Positions 9,353 through 19,149 of a stretch of 64,000 bases of DNA are shown piece after piece (position 1 is the stretch's first letter; the number at the start of each line of letters is the position of its first letter). The stretch is from NCBI GenBank assembly GCA_009859145.1, contig VRVR01000052.1, forward strand, positions 64,501 through 128,500, written 5' to 3'. Below the pieces are notes generated by a model. That model did no database searches and was not told the DNA's origin. It saw only the letters and a program-made list of their open reading frames with translations. Source of the DNA: Andalucia godoyi. Lineage: Eukaryota; Discoba; Jakobea; Jakobida; Andaluciidae. Position numbers and translations under genes: made by a program.

Positions 9353-10036
9353 CTCTCCTTCTCTCTCCAAGTTCCGCTGTTTTTTGCTTATTCATTGATT
9401 CTAACTATCTATTTATTCTTATGCCGTTCCACCAAATTCCTCTCCTTCGTTCTGCCTGTGCACCTTCGCCCTGCTCAACATTCGTTCATCCCTGGCTTTC
9501 TTTTTTTTTTTTTTTTTCTCTCTTCTCTTGTAAATTATAAATTTAAGAAGAGATTCGATTGATGCTGTCTATCTGCTGCTTGCCACGACATCGCCTGCGT
9601 TGTACACGAAGCATTCTTCAAAATAGATGTCTGCGGACATCATTCCAATCTCTCGCTCCAGTCATGCCGGGCAGGATGGCGCATCGGGAATGACGATGCA
9701 CTGGCATGCATGAAAAAGGCGAATGAAAAGGTCCCTCTTTGGAGCCATGAGATGCTTTGGCTCCTTGAGGGTTCGATAGTAAAAAGCAGACAAACAGAAA
9801 GGTTTTTGGAAAGGAAAGAAAGGTGAAAGAATGAGGAAATTCCAGACTTGACTACGGTAAGAGAATCGTATTCGTTTGATGTTCAAGGCCGATGCACAAA
9901 GCTGTCAGCACCGTTGTAACGCGGAGAGATTGGCATCGACGGAAACGTCACGCTGTGTTGCTTTTGGATTCGTACAAACGTCTTTTTCGGTGGGTTTGGT
10001 GGTACGGCGCATCGGGGTGAGCAGGATCCGCATGGC
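9353..10036. other. Intergenic region, no supported gene
   Basis: T-rich after the stop at 9352 (T run near 9500-9518). The minus strand between 9569 and 9886 has coding-like patches in one frame, including a peptide reading MMSADIYFEECFVYNAGDVV near the end, but a TGA interrupts them and I could not find a splice model that removes it. Promoter for the next plus-strand frame would be near 9950-10036. Confidence 0.4.
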
Positions 10037-10363
10037 ATGAATGCATCAAGACGAGTGTGGGATTCGCTGAGAGACTACTTTGCTCCTTCCTATCCTCTCC
10101 CGCCCCTCTTCGGAGCCTCCGAGGCAGAATGTGCCAAGAATACAGTCAAGCCGGCAGCTGACGCTTCTGCGGCGGCCGGCGACTCGGGGGCGCTGGACAT
10201 GGAAGACATGCTCTTGTACATGAAGAAGCTCCGCGTGTCCAGAACGCTGCGGCTTGCTTCGCTTCTTGGCTCTGCATATTTATCTCAACAGAAAGCAGAG
10301 TCGGGCCGCGTCGACCCCACTGACTCGGACCCACAGCATGATCATACTCGGAAACACGAATAG
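10037..10363 (+). CDS. Small hypothetical protein
   Basis: 108 aa frame starting with ATG at 10037. The start MNASRRVWDSLRDYF is amphipathic and basic, the middle is Ala-rich, and a helical-looking part with MEDMLLYMKKLRVSRTLRLA follows; the end is hydrophilic (DHTRKHE). Nothing in it matches a family I know. Support is only the open frame, a real ATG and plausible composition. If the alternative second exon of the neighbouring minus-strand gene is real, the two overlap by about 20 bases at their 3' ends. Confidence 0.35.
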   Translation: MNASRRVWDSLRDYFAPSYPLPPLFGASEAECAKNTVKPAADASAAAGDSGALDMEDMLLYMKKLRVSRTLRLASLLGSAYLSQQKAESGRVDPTDSDPQHDHTRKHE

Positions 10364-10427
10364 TAGTAAAACGCTGCTTCTTTAATTGGACTATGGCGGC
10401 TGGTCTTCTTGCGCCGGGGTCCCTGCA

Positions 10428-10958
10428 TCAGTTCCAGGTGCTCGGTCGTCGTGAATTTCTGACCTGAGCATATGTAAAAGAGGGGGGTTTGTGTGTGCAG
10501 GGTTTGAGGAGTGTGAGGGATGCCGGAGCCCCAAACAACAAAGGAGCGAGACGGGATTTGATCGTCTTGACCAAAAAGGGTGGAGTCCCTCGTCGCGTGC
10601 GATCATCAGACGGCAAATTGTACTGCGCGTGGAGCACGGTCGCCCCTGTTCGCGACTGTTGTGCATGTGAGGAGGGAGGCTCGTCTGCAATACGAGGCCC
10701 GTGATGGTGCATACAGTTGGATGTTGCTAGCGCTGGCCTCGCGGAACGGCAAAAATCGTACAAGATGCCTCTACACTGGAACGAATGGGTTTCAAAACGT
10801 GAAAATGTGATCATGCCAGAGTAGCAAAAGGGCCGCCCCAGCTCGCGCGTCGGTTGCTTGAGCACAGGCAGTCTTTCCACCCTGAAGCTGCTTGGAAACT
10901 CGAAGAACAAAGGTTGATGCACGTCTCTGAAGACACGCACCACTGTTTGCTCCGACAT
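10428..10958 (-). CDS. Hypothetical protein, exon structure uncertain
   Basis: A minus-strand frame starting at an ATG (10958) with a coding-like N-terminus (MSEQTVVRVFRDVHQPLFFE). Read through, it gives 176 aa. The frame also contains a GTATGC donor at 10714 like those of confirmed introns in this window. Joining base 10715 to an acceptor ending at 10464 keeps the frame and gives a 121-aa product ending at 10342, with a basic tail containing LMQGPRRKKTSRHS. I cannot choose between the two models and recognise no family. It lies upstream of the hybrid kinase gene on the opposite strand. Confidence 0.35.
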   Translation of the reverse strand: MSEQTVVRVFRDVHQPLFFEFPSSFRVERLPVLKQPTRELGRPFCYSGMITFSRFETHSFQCRGILYDFCRSARPALATSNCMHHHGPRIADEPPSSHAQQSRTGATVLHAQYNLPSDDRTRRGTPPFLVKTIKSRLAPLLFGAPASLTLLKPCTHKPPSFTYAQVRNSRRPSTWN

Positions 10959-11391
10959 GCTTGACTCACTGGAATTTGTTTCGGGGACGCATGGCCGCAG
11001 ATGTGGTTGTCTGGAGCGCCATTTTCAAGGTATCCCACAAGCTTACGTCACTGATTCAAGCTCGATGGATGCGGAGCGGAACTGGTTCGGAGGACGCTCC
11101 TCACGTCGCCAAAATACAATCCCTTGTGTTTTTGCTTGCGATCATGAATACAGCTCCGTGGCCTTCCTGCCTTGTCTGTTATTTTCCCCCTTCTCCTTCT
11201 TGTTCTTGTTCTTGCTCTTGTTCTTGCTCTTGCTCTTGCTCTTGCTCTTGCTCTTGTTCTTGCTCTTGCTCTTGCTCTTGCTCTCCTCCCATAGTAGACT
11301 GAACACTGGAAAAAACAAGGAGACGCCATCGCCACTTCATTAAGCCTCATTCTCCTTGTCAAAGCAGTTTATTAAATATTCTTTCTGAAAC
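10959..11391. repeat. Divergent intergenic region with CTTGCT/CTTGTT hexamer repeats
   Basis: From about 11196 to 11283 the plus strand is a tract of CTTGTT and CTTGCT units. It opens frames of alternating Ser-Cys on one strand and Arg-Ala on the other; these are repeat artefacts. The region should include the promoter of the kinase gene that begins at 11392. Confidence 0.7.
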
Positions 11392-14300
11392 ATGACGAAC
11401 ATTTCAATCCCTTTCGACATTCCCATTCCCATTGTCCGTCTTCAGATAGCATCCACAGGCAGGAACGCCGGCGGCGATGGCAGCATAACACAGCACCCAC
11501 ATGTCGACGGAACCTCTGCATGCTCGTGGAACAGCGAATTTTGCAGGATGTTTCAAGTGCATGGGGGCGCGTCTTACTCTTGTTTGGCCGATATTGCATT
11601 CCGGGATTCTATTTCAAAGCTCGCAGAAGTTATTCAGCGTGGGATTCGTCACCATGTCGCAAATCGCATTCAAAGGAACTCGAGCACGCCACTATCCCAC
11701 AGCGCTTTCAATCACCATCTTGTCGACTTGCCGGAATCGGACGTCTTGCTGAACACGAGTTTTGTTTTGCAAAATGACTGCAATCTGTGGACATCGTGGA
11801 AAGGCATTCTGGACTGTAGCTCGAACGAAGTCCTGTTTGTAGTGAAACTGGCTGCAGAGACCTGTGCCAACCAGGACGGTCTGCCGGTCCGCTCGGTAGC
11901 GGTGAAGCCAGCAACTCTCCCCGTGCCAGGGGATTCTGGAAATCGTTCGGCGGAGCCGTGCGTTTGTCATTCCATGGAGCCGTCGTTGAACCTGGGTGCT
12001 TTCTGGGAACTTGGACTGGACCCCATGTGCATCGTGGATGTGCACACCCGACACTTTGTTTGCGCAAACCCCGCGTTTTGCAATCTGTTGGGCTATTCGG
12101 AAGCGGAGGTTGTTGGCAAGCACTGGAGCTCCTTTATCGTTCAAAGGGAAGCAGAATCGGCGAACGGAACCCTCGCGCCAGATGGGTTCCTGCTGTCCGC
12201 AGAGTCGTTTCGTGTGTCTCGCCATCATTTGACAAAGGATGGACGCGTTATCGGTCTTGAGTGGAGCTTTGCTCGACGGGAAAGCGGAAACGTGTTTTAC
12301 AGCATTGCGAAAGAAGTGACAAACTACGAAAAGTTGGAGCACGAAGAAATGGTGTTGCGAAAGTTCTGGAACAGCAGTGCGGAAGCATTCGTGGTTGCTG
12401 ATCGCCAGACCACCGTGGTTCGACAGTGCAACATGACTGCAGCACTGATATTTGGTCTAAAGTCCACGGACGAATTGATCGGCAAACCCTATATGGATCT
12501 TGTCTGCGAGTCGCATCGTCAGTCCATGATGGAGGATATTGATCGACGTTCGAAGGTTCGCGAAACAAAAATGAACACCAGGGATGGGCTAGCGCGCTGG
12601 ATGCAGTGGACCGTGCTGTCAAAAGATGCCCAGGAACCAGTAGTCTGGAGAACCGGGGACATCCTGAGTGAGTCATCCTGGGACGGTGACCAAGAGTTTC
12701 TCATCGTACGGGATATCTCGAGCCAGAAAAAACAAATGGAGCTGCTTGTGCGGCAGAACGAAGAAAAGAATGTGTTCCTTGCCATGATCAGCGAGGAAAT
12801 CCGGACTCCTCTGAACGCCGTCCGCGGTGCGAGCCAGCTTCTGGCCATGGATGATCGAGTGCGGAGCAGCTTGGATGTCTTCTCCTGGGTTGAACAGATT
12901 GTCGCAGGGTGCGATGATTTGATGCTGATGATGGATAATCTAATGACGTTCTCGCAGATCGTCGCAGGAACGCTCAAACTCGTTGACGAACCCTTTGACC
13001 TCGACAAGCTGGTCTCCAAGGCTGTCGAGTCTACGAAGAACGTACTGCAGAGAACGGTGTTGCACAACAGCAGCTCTGTCGTGAGTCAGCCAACCGTCGT
13101 GTTTCTGCACTCGATCGATCCGCAGACGACCACTCGTTTAATAGGAGACGGCAAGCGATTGAGCACGTGTCTCTGCAGCATCTTGTACAACTCCATATCG
13201 TCCCTGCAAAGAATCAGATTCCTCGACGGTCACGCCCAACACCCAGCAACCTTGGAAATCCACGTGCAAACCAAGGATGTTGACCCGGATCGTCACCCCA
13301 TGTCATTTCGGTCCACATCATCATCGTTCAGATTGTCGAGACGGCTGACACAGCCAAGTCTCCATCCGGCGAGCTCGCCGCCGAGGACCACTCTGGCGAG
13401 CCTCGATACCCGTGAAGATGAAGAGTTTGTAGAGATTGAGGGCTGGACATCCGCGAGGCGACGGCAATCCGGCCCGGACAGTGATTTTCTTGGAAAGCGA
13501 ATCATGCTGGAATTCGTGGTCAAGGATTCTGGCTGTGCACTGACGGAAGAGGATGTCGAGGAAGCGTTCGGCAGTGCACTTTCGGCCCTTGACGACAATC
13601 TCATTGTTCGAGTGCAAGGTTTTCAATCTCCAGTGAACCAACAGGGTATCGCAGCCCCTCTGTCTCCAAATGCTGGACGTACCGGCAATCCAAGAAAACC
13701 GCTCGTCGTCAACGGAGACGTGGGGGACGTTGTGGATAATCCGGGTCTTCGCCGAAAGTTGAATTTGACTGTGACATACACTCTCGTTCGGTACATGGGG
13801 GGATCCATGACCGTCGAGTCCGGTCCGCAGGGAACGAGCATTTTCTTTAGCGTCCCAGTATTTGAAAACAACACATCGCTCCCGACGACCCCCCAGAAAT
13901 TGGTATCAACGGGTCTCCCGGAGGTGTCGCCGTTGCTGGACGTGTTGTTGACGCCGCCGCAGTCATTGCGGGTACTGGGTGCCGAAGACGACATTATCAA
14001 CAGCCGGGTGTTAAGCCACATGCTTGGCCGGTTCGGACTGCAGAAGCAAGTGGACTACACGATGGTCGTGGATGGACAGCTCGCTGTGAATGCGTTCATT
14101 CAGTCTGTGGAAGTCGACAAGAGGCCATTTGAAGCGATCCTCATGGATCTTATGATGCCAGTGATGGATGGATTCTGCGCCACCAAGGCAATCCGAGCGT
14201 ATGTCGCCTCCAAGCAGTCCCAGTACAACCAAGGTGGCAATTATTTGGAGTCCGCGTTCGCGATATGCAACCCGACGATCATTGCGATAACTGCTTCCGT

Positions 14301-14520
14301 CTCCGAGGAAGATCGACTCCTTGCCCGGCAGTGCGGAGTGGATTATTTGGTGATCAAACCAATACATGCAAAGGAGCTTGCCAGCATGCTTGCGGAGATC
14401 GCGGAGAGCCTTGGCCGAAAGCGCTTGTTGTTACCATCGACAGAACCGCGGTCCCTCGCCAGCCGACTGCTCGACAGCTCGCCGGACCGAATTGCTCGTC
14501 AGCCCGCAGAAAGCTCTTAG
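11392..14520 (+). CDS. PAS-PAS hybrid histidine kinase lacking the phosphoacceptor His
   Basis: 1042 aa. Order: about 200 residues without a known domain, PAS domain (about 204-310, containing FCNLLGYSEAEVVGKHW), second PAS (about 320-440), DHp/HisKA (about 455-525), degenerate ATPase domain (about 560-825, with low-complexity insertions) and a C-terminal receiver (about 860-1010). The dimerisation box reads FLAMISEEIRTPLNAV, where active kinases have S-H-E-I-R-T-P-L-N; the codon is GAG, so residue 468 is Glu instead of His. The ATPase N-box asparagine survives, but the glycine boxes are altered (KDSGCALTEE). The receiver looks complete: acidic D866/D867, phosphoacceptor D919 in LMDLMMPVMDG, and K989. 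It is probably a pseudokinase whose receiver could be phosphorylated by another protein. It sits between the ALAS and UROD genes, and its stop is 130 bp from the stop of convergent UROD. Confidence 0.92.
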   Translation: MTNISIPFDIPIPIVRLQIASTGRNAGGDGSITQHPHVDGTSACSWNSEFCRMFQVHGGASYSCLADIAFRDSISKLAEVIQRGIRHHVANRIQRNSSTPLSHSAFNHHLVDLPESDVLLNTSFVLQNDCNLWTSWKGILDCSSNEVLFVVKLAAETCANQDGLPVRSVAVKPATLPVPGDSGNRSAEPCVCHSMEPSLNLGAFWELGLDPMCIVDVHTRHFVCANPAFCNLLGYSEAEVVGKHWSSFIVQREAESANGTLAPDGFLLSAESFRVSRHHLTKDGRVIGLEWSFARRESGNVFYSIAKEVTNYEKLEHEEMVLRKFWNSSAEAFVVADRQTTVVRQCNMTAALIFGLKSTDELIGKPYMDLVCESHRQSMMEDIDRRSKVRETKMNTRDGLARWMQWTVLSKDAQEPVVWRTGDILSESSWDGDQEFLIVRDISSQKKQMELLVRQNEEKNVFLAMISEEIRTPLNAVRGASQLLAMDDRVRSSLDVFSWVEQIVAGCDDLMLMMDNLMTFSQIVAGTLKLVDEPFDLDKLVSKAVESTKNVLQRTVLHNSSSVVSQPTVVFLHSIDPQTTTRLIGDGKRLSTCLCSILYNSISSLQRIRFLDGHAQHPATLEIHVQTKDVDPDRHPMSFRSTSSSFRLSRRLTQPSLHPASSPPRTTLASLDTREDEEFVEIEGWTSARRRQSGPDSDFLGKRIMLEFVVKDSGCALTEEDVEEAFGSALSALDDNLIVRVQGFQSPVNQQGIAAPLSPNAGRTGNPRKPLVVNGDVGDVVDNPGLRRKLNLTVTYTLVRYMGGSMTVESGPQGTSIFFSVPVFENNTSLPTTPQKLVSTGLPEVSPLLDVLLTPPQSLRVLGAEDDIINSRVLSHMLGRFGLQKQVDYTMVVDGQLAVNAFIQSVEVDKRPFEAILMDLMMPVMDGFCATKAIRAYVASKQSQYNQGGNYLESAFAICNPTIIAITASVSEEDRLLARQCGVDYLVIKPIHAKELASMLAEIAESLGRKRLLLPSTEPRSLASRLLDSSPDRIARQPAESS

Positions 14521-14649
14521 GGAATCCCACCCCGAACTTCACAAAGGATGGATGTTTAATCATAACATTACGATTAAAAAACAAAATAAGTACCAAAGCA
14601 TTATAATGGGAGAACAATGGGCGGGGGGGCAAAAAACAGACAGATATTC

Positions 14650-15732
14650 TTATTGTGAGATTGACGGTCCGTACAATTCTTCCGAGATGGTATGCACAGC
14701 ATCCACAAGGATCGCCACATGCTCTGGGTTGTGTTCAGGGTGCATTCCATGTCCAAGGTTGAAGATCAGTCCTCGATGGGTGCCATGCGACACGAGGATT
14801 CGACGAACTTCTTTGCGAATGACGTCTGCAGATGCATACAAGACACAAGGATCCATATTGCCTTGCAGCAACTTGTGCTCGCCCACCAGCTTGCGTGCCT
14901 CTCCAAGGTCGATCGTCCAGTCGACCCCAATGACGTCGTACAGCGTATCATGGGCCAGCTTCCCAATGGCGTGGTTCGCGCCCTTTGCGAATACAATAAG
15001 CGGTGTGCCGGGGCACTGTTCCTTCACCCTCTGCGCAATCTGCTTCAGAAACGGATACGAAAACCTCATGAAAGCATCCACAGAGAGCTCGTTAGCCCAC
15101 GAATCAAACACTTGGATCGCAGAAGCCCCGGCTCTGACCTGCCCCACAACATACGGCACCACGCAATCTGTGATTCTCTGCAGAACCTGCAGTGCCTCTG
15201 GTTCATATTCATACAAGAACTTCTTTGCCTTTGCAAACGTCTTTGAGCCACTGCCTTCGACCATGTACGCAAACAACGTCCACGGTGCCCCCGTGAAGCC
15301 CAGCACAGGCCGGTCACACACCGCAACAGTCTCCTCAATCGCACGGAACACATATCCAAGATCGCCCTCCACTGAAATTGCACACGGATCTTTAAGAACC
15401 GCAGAAACAGATGCCGGACAGTCCAGTGTCGGGCTCAAAACAGGTCCTTTCCCAGGAACCATCTGGACATCCACGCCCATCGCTTGCGGAATAACCAGTA
15501 TATCGCTGAAAATGATCGCTGCATCAAGCGGGAAGCGCAGCAGAGGCTGCATCGTAACTTCGCACGCAAGCTTCGGTGTCCGACACACTTTGAAGAACTC
15601 TGCCTCTGCCCGAAGCTGCCGAAACTCGGGCAAGTATCGGCCTGCCTGCCGCATCAGCCACACAGGAACTCTCCCAGACGGCGACGGGGCACCAGAGAGA
15701 ACCTCCACTATCAGACTATTCGTCACAACCAT
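14650..15732 (-). CDS. UROD: Uroporphyrinogen decarboxylase
   Basis: 360 aa cytosolic enzyme that decarboxylates the four acetate side chains of uroporphyrinogen III to give coproporphyrinogen III, the substrate of the CPOX encoded at 2040. Visible family motifs: PVWLMRQAGRYLPEFR near the start (R28 and R32), IIFSDILV with the catalytic aspartate at D77, GFTGAPWTLFAYMVEG, QVFDSWANELS, and NLGHGMHPEHNPEHV with the late histidine. Length matches the usual 350-370 aa, there is no targeting sequence and no intron. The ATG at 15732 is the natural start, about 22 residues before the first motif. Convergent with the kinase gene, divergent from the TTC9-like gene. Confidence 0.97.
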   Translation of the reverse strand: MVVTNSLIVEVLSGAPSPSGRVPVWLMRQAGRYLPEFRQLRAEAEFFKVCRTPKLACEVTMQPLLRFPLDAAIIFSDILVIPQAMGVDVQMVPGKGPVLSPTLDCPASVSAVLKDPCAISVEGDLGYVFRAIEETVAVCDRPVLGFTGAPWTLFAYMVEGSGSKTFAKAKKFLYEYEPEALQVLQRITDCVVPYVVGQVRAGASAIQVFDSWANELSVDAFMRFSYPFLKQIAQRVKEQCPGTPLIVFAKGANHAIGKLAHDTLYDVIGVDWTIDLGEARKLVGEHKLLQGNMDPCVLYASADVIRKEVRRILVSHGTHRGLIFNLGHGMHPEHNPEHVAILVDAVHTISEELYGPSISQ

Positions 15733-16588
15733 TCTTCTCCTGCTGTCTTTGTAAACCCTCCTCCGTGCTTTCGAGCTTCCGCGGCGTTTTCCCTCTGCGG
15801 TTTTTTGCGCTGCGTAGCGTAGTGTTGCGTAGCGTTGCGTATTTATTATTATGTAAGTCCTCCATTTTTCCCTTTTCTATTTCCGGCCCACCGCTACAGC
15901 AAGTCCTTCGCGAAACAATAGGTTGTCTCACGTGATTCCAGAAAAGGCAGTCACGTTGTTCCTGAGAAGGGTGCATTTTGATTCCGACGGCCCTAGCAGC
16001 AGGCGCTTTCGTGTCCTCAGTTGCAGCGCGATTGATGCACCTGGAGATACGAGAGGAAGAGGCGGCAGGAAGACGGTAGGGTTTTGCGACTGCGACTGCG
16101 ACTGCGACTGCGACTGCGCCTGGTGCACTGGTAGCAGAAAACCAAGAGTTCTGCAAGAGACGGTCCCCGAGGCTTCTGCTTGGGGTTGGCTGCCCTGAGT
16201 GCTGGGGATTGGAGATCGTGTCTTGGAAGTTCGCCTCTTGGGAGTTCGCCTCTTGGCAGTGCGCTGCGACTCGGCTGTAGGCGAATGCGTCATCCCAGAG
16301 CACTCACGCCCATATTTGAATAAAAACGTGAAACCAAAAAGTGAAACCAACGAATGATAGAATGATAGATGGCTACGGATGCTGCGTTAAATCGTGTCGA
16401 AAATGCAGAGCCTGTGTCAGAGGCTGAATTTTGGCCGAGCGTGCGTAAGCACGAATTCCTGTGAAACAAAACCTGCTGGTGTCGGCCAGTGTCGACCGTG
16501 TCTGTTTATACTTCCTTCCGCATGCATGATAATGACGTGTTATTATTCAGCGGTGGTCGAGAAGCGTTGGGGGAAGAGGTGCGTGAGC
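15733..16588. repeat. Divergent intergenic region with GCGACT hexamers
   Basis: About 850 bp between UROD (-) and the TPR gene (+). It contains a GCGACT array near 16085-16119 and short direct repeats of TTGGAAGTTCGCCTC / TTGGGAGTTCGCCTC near 16222-16260. A minus-strand frame from 15928 to 16350 encodes a Gln-Ser repeat because of the hexamers and is not supported as a gene. In-frame ATGs upstream of the TPR gene (such as 16403) would lengthen that protein into this region. Confidence 0.6.
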
Positions 16589-17233
16589 ATGGAGAAGGGC
16601 AGCATGGACGAGCGCGTGGAAAAGGCAAAGATTCACAAGTCTCGAGGAAACGAGTTTGTGCAGCGTCGAGAGTTCAAGAGCGCGCTTGTGCAATACCAGC
16701 ATGTGTTTTTGCAGATTCGCGGAATATACGATTTCGGGGCTGCAGGTACAATGGCAGGGCTCGCATCTGCTGCACTGTCCGATGTTCAGAAGCCGTCTGC
16801 GCGGAATGTCCAGGATGCAAAGGAACTGGCCTTTCAGACATGGTCCAATATGGCGCTGTGCTATCTGCGCACGCAGCGGCCTGCACGGGCTCTTCAGGTT
16901 GCCAACCAGGCACTGGGCGACACTCCGTTAGGTGGTACGTCGCTGCCTGAAGCCTCAAAAAATAAGGCAACGCTCCAGAAAGTGTACCTGCGAAGAAGCG
17001 AAGCGAGAGCACTTACGGACGACGTTCCGGGTGCGGAAAGGGACCTTGCGCAGGTGGAGCGGTTGGCAGCAGTCCAGAGTGCAGAAGCTGGAACGGCCGT
17101 GACAAACATGCCAGGTATGACAGGAGTGGCAGCCGCAGATCCTGGTATTCAGCGTGTTCGCGAGTTGATTGCACATTGCGCAAAGGTCCAAGATCAGAAA
17201 GACTCTCGCGTGTATGCAAAGATGTTTCAGTAG
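16589..17233 (+). CDS. TTC9: TPR protein of the TTC9 type
   Basis: 214 aa from the ATG at 16589. The first TPR reads AKIHKSRGNEFVQRREFKSA followed by LVQYQHVFLQIRG, the pattern of TTC9-family proteins (helix pair, then K/QYH..LLQ.RG). A second helix pair (WSNMALCYLRTQRPARALQVA) and a third (KVYLRRSEARALTDDVPGAERDL) follow, as in TTC9 and FKBP-type TPR proteins. Length is close to animal TTC9 (about 220 aa). The frame is open further upstream with an ATG at 16403, but that extension is Cys-rich and unlike the family, so the internal start is preferred. Role is probably protein-protein binding; no enzyme domain. Confidence 0.75.
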   Translation: MEKGSMDERVEKAKIHKSRGNEFVQRREFKSALVQYQHVFLQIRGIYDFGAAGTMAGLASAALSDVQKPSARNVQDAKELAFQTWSNMALCYLRTQRPARALQVANQALGDTPLGGTSLPEASKNKATLQKVYLRRSEARALTDDVPGAERDLAQVERLAAVQSAEAGTAVTNMPGMTGVAAADPGIQRVRELIAHCAKVQDQKDSRVYAKMFQ

Positions 17234-17319
17234 CGTAGCGTTTCCACGGCCAATTCAGGGAGGAGGAGGCAACGTCACAGAGAAAGGAGGGCCGCGTGTT
17301 TTTTTTTTATATTTAATAC

Positions 17320-18824
17320 TTATGAAACGATGCAAGAGAACGAATGGCCGGCGCAGACTGACTGGAAGCTGTCAAGACGTGCACGCTGCAGCGTGGACAG
17401 TGGGATGAGAGACAACCGATCCGTGCGTTCGTCTCGATCCCCGAGACCCAGCTGGCCATCCGAGTTGAGTCCGGTGGCGAACGCGAGCTTGGATTCTGGA
17501 TCCACTACAAGGGTGTGATAAGAGCCGCAGACCAAGTACGCCCGTCTGCTCAAGCGTGGATAGCTTGCGGAGAGAAAGGGGACGTGCCGCAGCGCAGAAA
17601 GCGGCGATGCGACGGTACGACTGCCACCACCAATGACAAACAGTCCGTCGCGTCCCAGCAGAGCCGAATGACTCGCGCCGGCTCCTGCTGCATAGAACCC
17701 GTAGCCATCAAGCGCTTCCAGACGCGCTGGCAAAACAGTATTCTTCACACCACCATCCAGGCTCCCAAGCTGCCCGTTCCGCGAAGATCCCGAACCATAT
17801 ACCCGATGCGCATCGTCCACAAAGATGCTGTGACTCTGTCCGACACCGATGCTCACGATCCGATGTTGTTGGGCGTTGGGAAACGGAAACTCGAGTTTGC
17901 TGAATGTGGATTGAGGAATCATGTGGCCTACCCCAAGCTGGCCTTGTAAGTTGGGGCCGTGGCCGAAAACCTCTGAGCCGTCATCGGAAAGAAGGAAGGC
18001 GCTGGAAAACGCTCCCACCAGCGATTGAATCCCTGATGAACGTGTCTTGGGCAGTGGTATCCTGTCCGTATTACGCATTTCTGTTTTGAACAATTCCTGG
18101 GCTTCAGCACTGAACCAGAGGCCACAGTCATTGGTCATGGCGACGTGCGACGGAACACTCCATGCAGCTCGTCCAGAAAGAAAATCTGATTTTCTCAACT
18201 TGCGAATGCGCGAGAGCACTGGGACATCCAATTTGGATCTGTTGTTCTCTCCAGCCACAAATATCGAATCCTCTGAAGCATCCGCGCGTCAGCAAAGACT
18301 TCTTCGTCAGCACACCCCATTGTCTACGGTTTGCGTGTAAAGGAGACTACGATGAAACTGCAAGCGAAGGTAGAAGAAACATACGAGAACATGCAATGAG
18401 AGAAGATGGACTGGCGAAGACCCGTTCGATTTGCACGACAGGCTCTACGAAATCGACCGATCTCATTGTTTGTGAAGAAAAGTCTTCGAATGATCCTGCT
18501 CCCAGCACTGCGCAGTACAAACAAACAAAAAAACATAACACGGTAGAGCAAAAGAAGCCCGACAAAGGTTCAGAACGGGAGAAAACGACAAATACAAATA
18601 AATAAATAATATATAAAAAGACCAGAAATCAGCACACAAACTTTCCTTCTCTCTCTAGCTCTGTGTGGGTGTGTGTGTGTGTGTGTGTTTCGCTCTCTGT
18701 GTAAGCATAAACAAATAAGTGTATCAGGAGGCATACAGTTGGATTCAACGGACGCAGAAGAACACGATCGTGCAAAGCTTGTCGCCCATGACTTTGCGAT
18801 GCGCAAACTGGATAACGCCCACAT
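17320..18824 (-). CDS. RCC1-repeat protein with mitochondrial-type N-terminus, three exons
   Basis: Reconstructed from three exons: 18824-18737, 18507-18385 and 18272-17320 (minus strand), 387 aa. Introns are 229 and 112 bp with donors GTATGC and GTATGT and CAG acceptors; the junctions keep the frame (phase 1 both) and restore RCC1 repeat continuity, joining ...SSLIACS to QDSIFVAGEN. The first exon encodes MWALSSLRIAKSWATSFARS, a typical amphipathic, Arg/Ser-rich mitochondrial presequence. The body has several RCC1 blades, for example VVGSIGVGQSHSIF-like, GSGSSRNGQLGSLDG and ATGLNSDGQLGLGDRDERTD. A mitochondrial RCC1-like protein such as RCC1L is the closest idea; that is an inference from the leader and the repeats. 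Its start faces the PPOX gene, 325 bp away. Confidence 0.8.
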
Positions 18825-19149
18825 TTCGTCGCAGTTCACTCTGCGTCTCTTGACGAATTGCAAACGACCCATCAGACCCCAAAAAAGACAACAGCCGGTT
18901 CGTCGGAGACGCACACTTCAACGCGGAACTTCAAGAACCACGAAGCTGGGGGTAAAGGCAGGATAAAAACACCGCTGCATTTTCATTGACATTTTATTAT
19001 GATTATGATTATGATTATAATTACTATTTTCTCATTTTCAGGTTTTTTGTTGCGAAGCAAGCAATCCCAACCGATCAGCCATCGTGGTCGTCGTGGTCAT
19101 TGTGGTTGTTGCTGCCGCTATTATAGAGTTGACGTAGAGTGGAAAGAGG
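18825..19149. promoter_or_regulatory. Short divergent region shared by RCC1-like and PPOX genes
   Basis: 325 bp between two divergent ATGs, so the promoters must overlap or abut. It has a run of TTATGATTATGATTATGATT near 18992-19020 and a pyrimidine tract ending in TTTTCAG at 19042, which could be the acceptor of a 5' UTR intron of PPOX. No defined factor site is recognised. Confidence 0.45.

Noticed and set aside
9569-9886. Minus-strand frame with coding-like ends, interrupted by TGA
   Set aside because: A stop splits the frame and no GT-AG pair with the local GTATGY pattern removes it. I saw no selenocysteine context, so no gene or selenoprotein is called.
11048-11362. Arg-Ala / Ser-Cys repeat frames on both strands
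   Set aside because: They are translations of the CTTGCT/CTTGTT microsatellite and contain nothing else.
15928-16350. Minus-strand frame with a Gln-Ser repeat
   Set aside because: The repeat comes from the GCGACT array and the flanks match no family. It lies in the promoter region between two well-supported genes.
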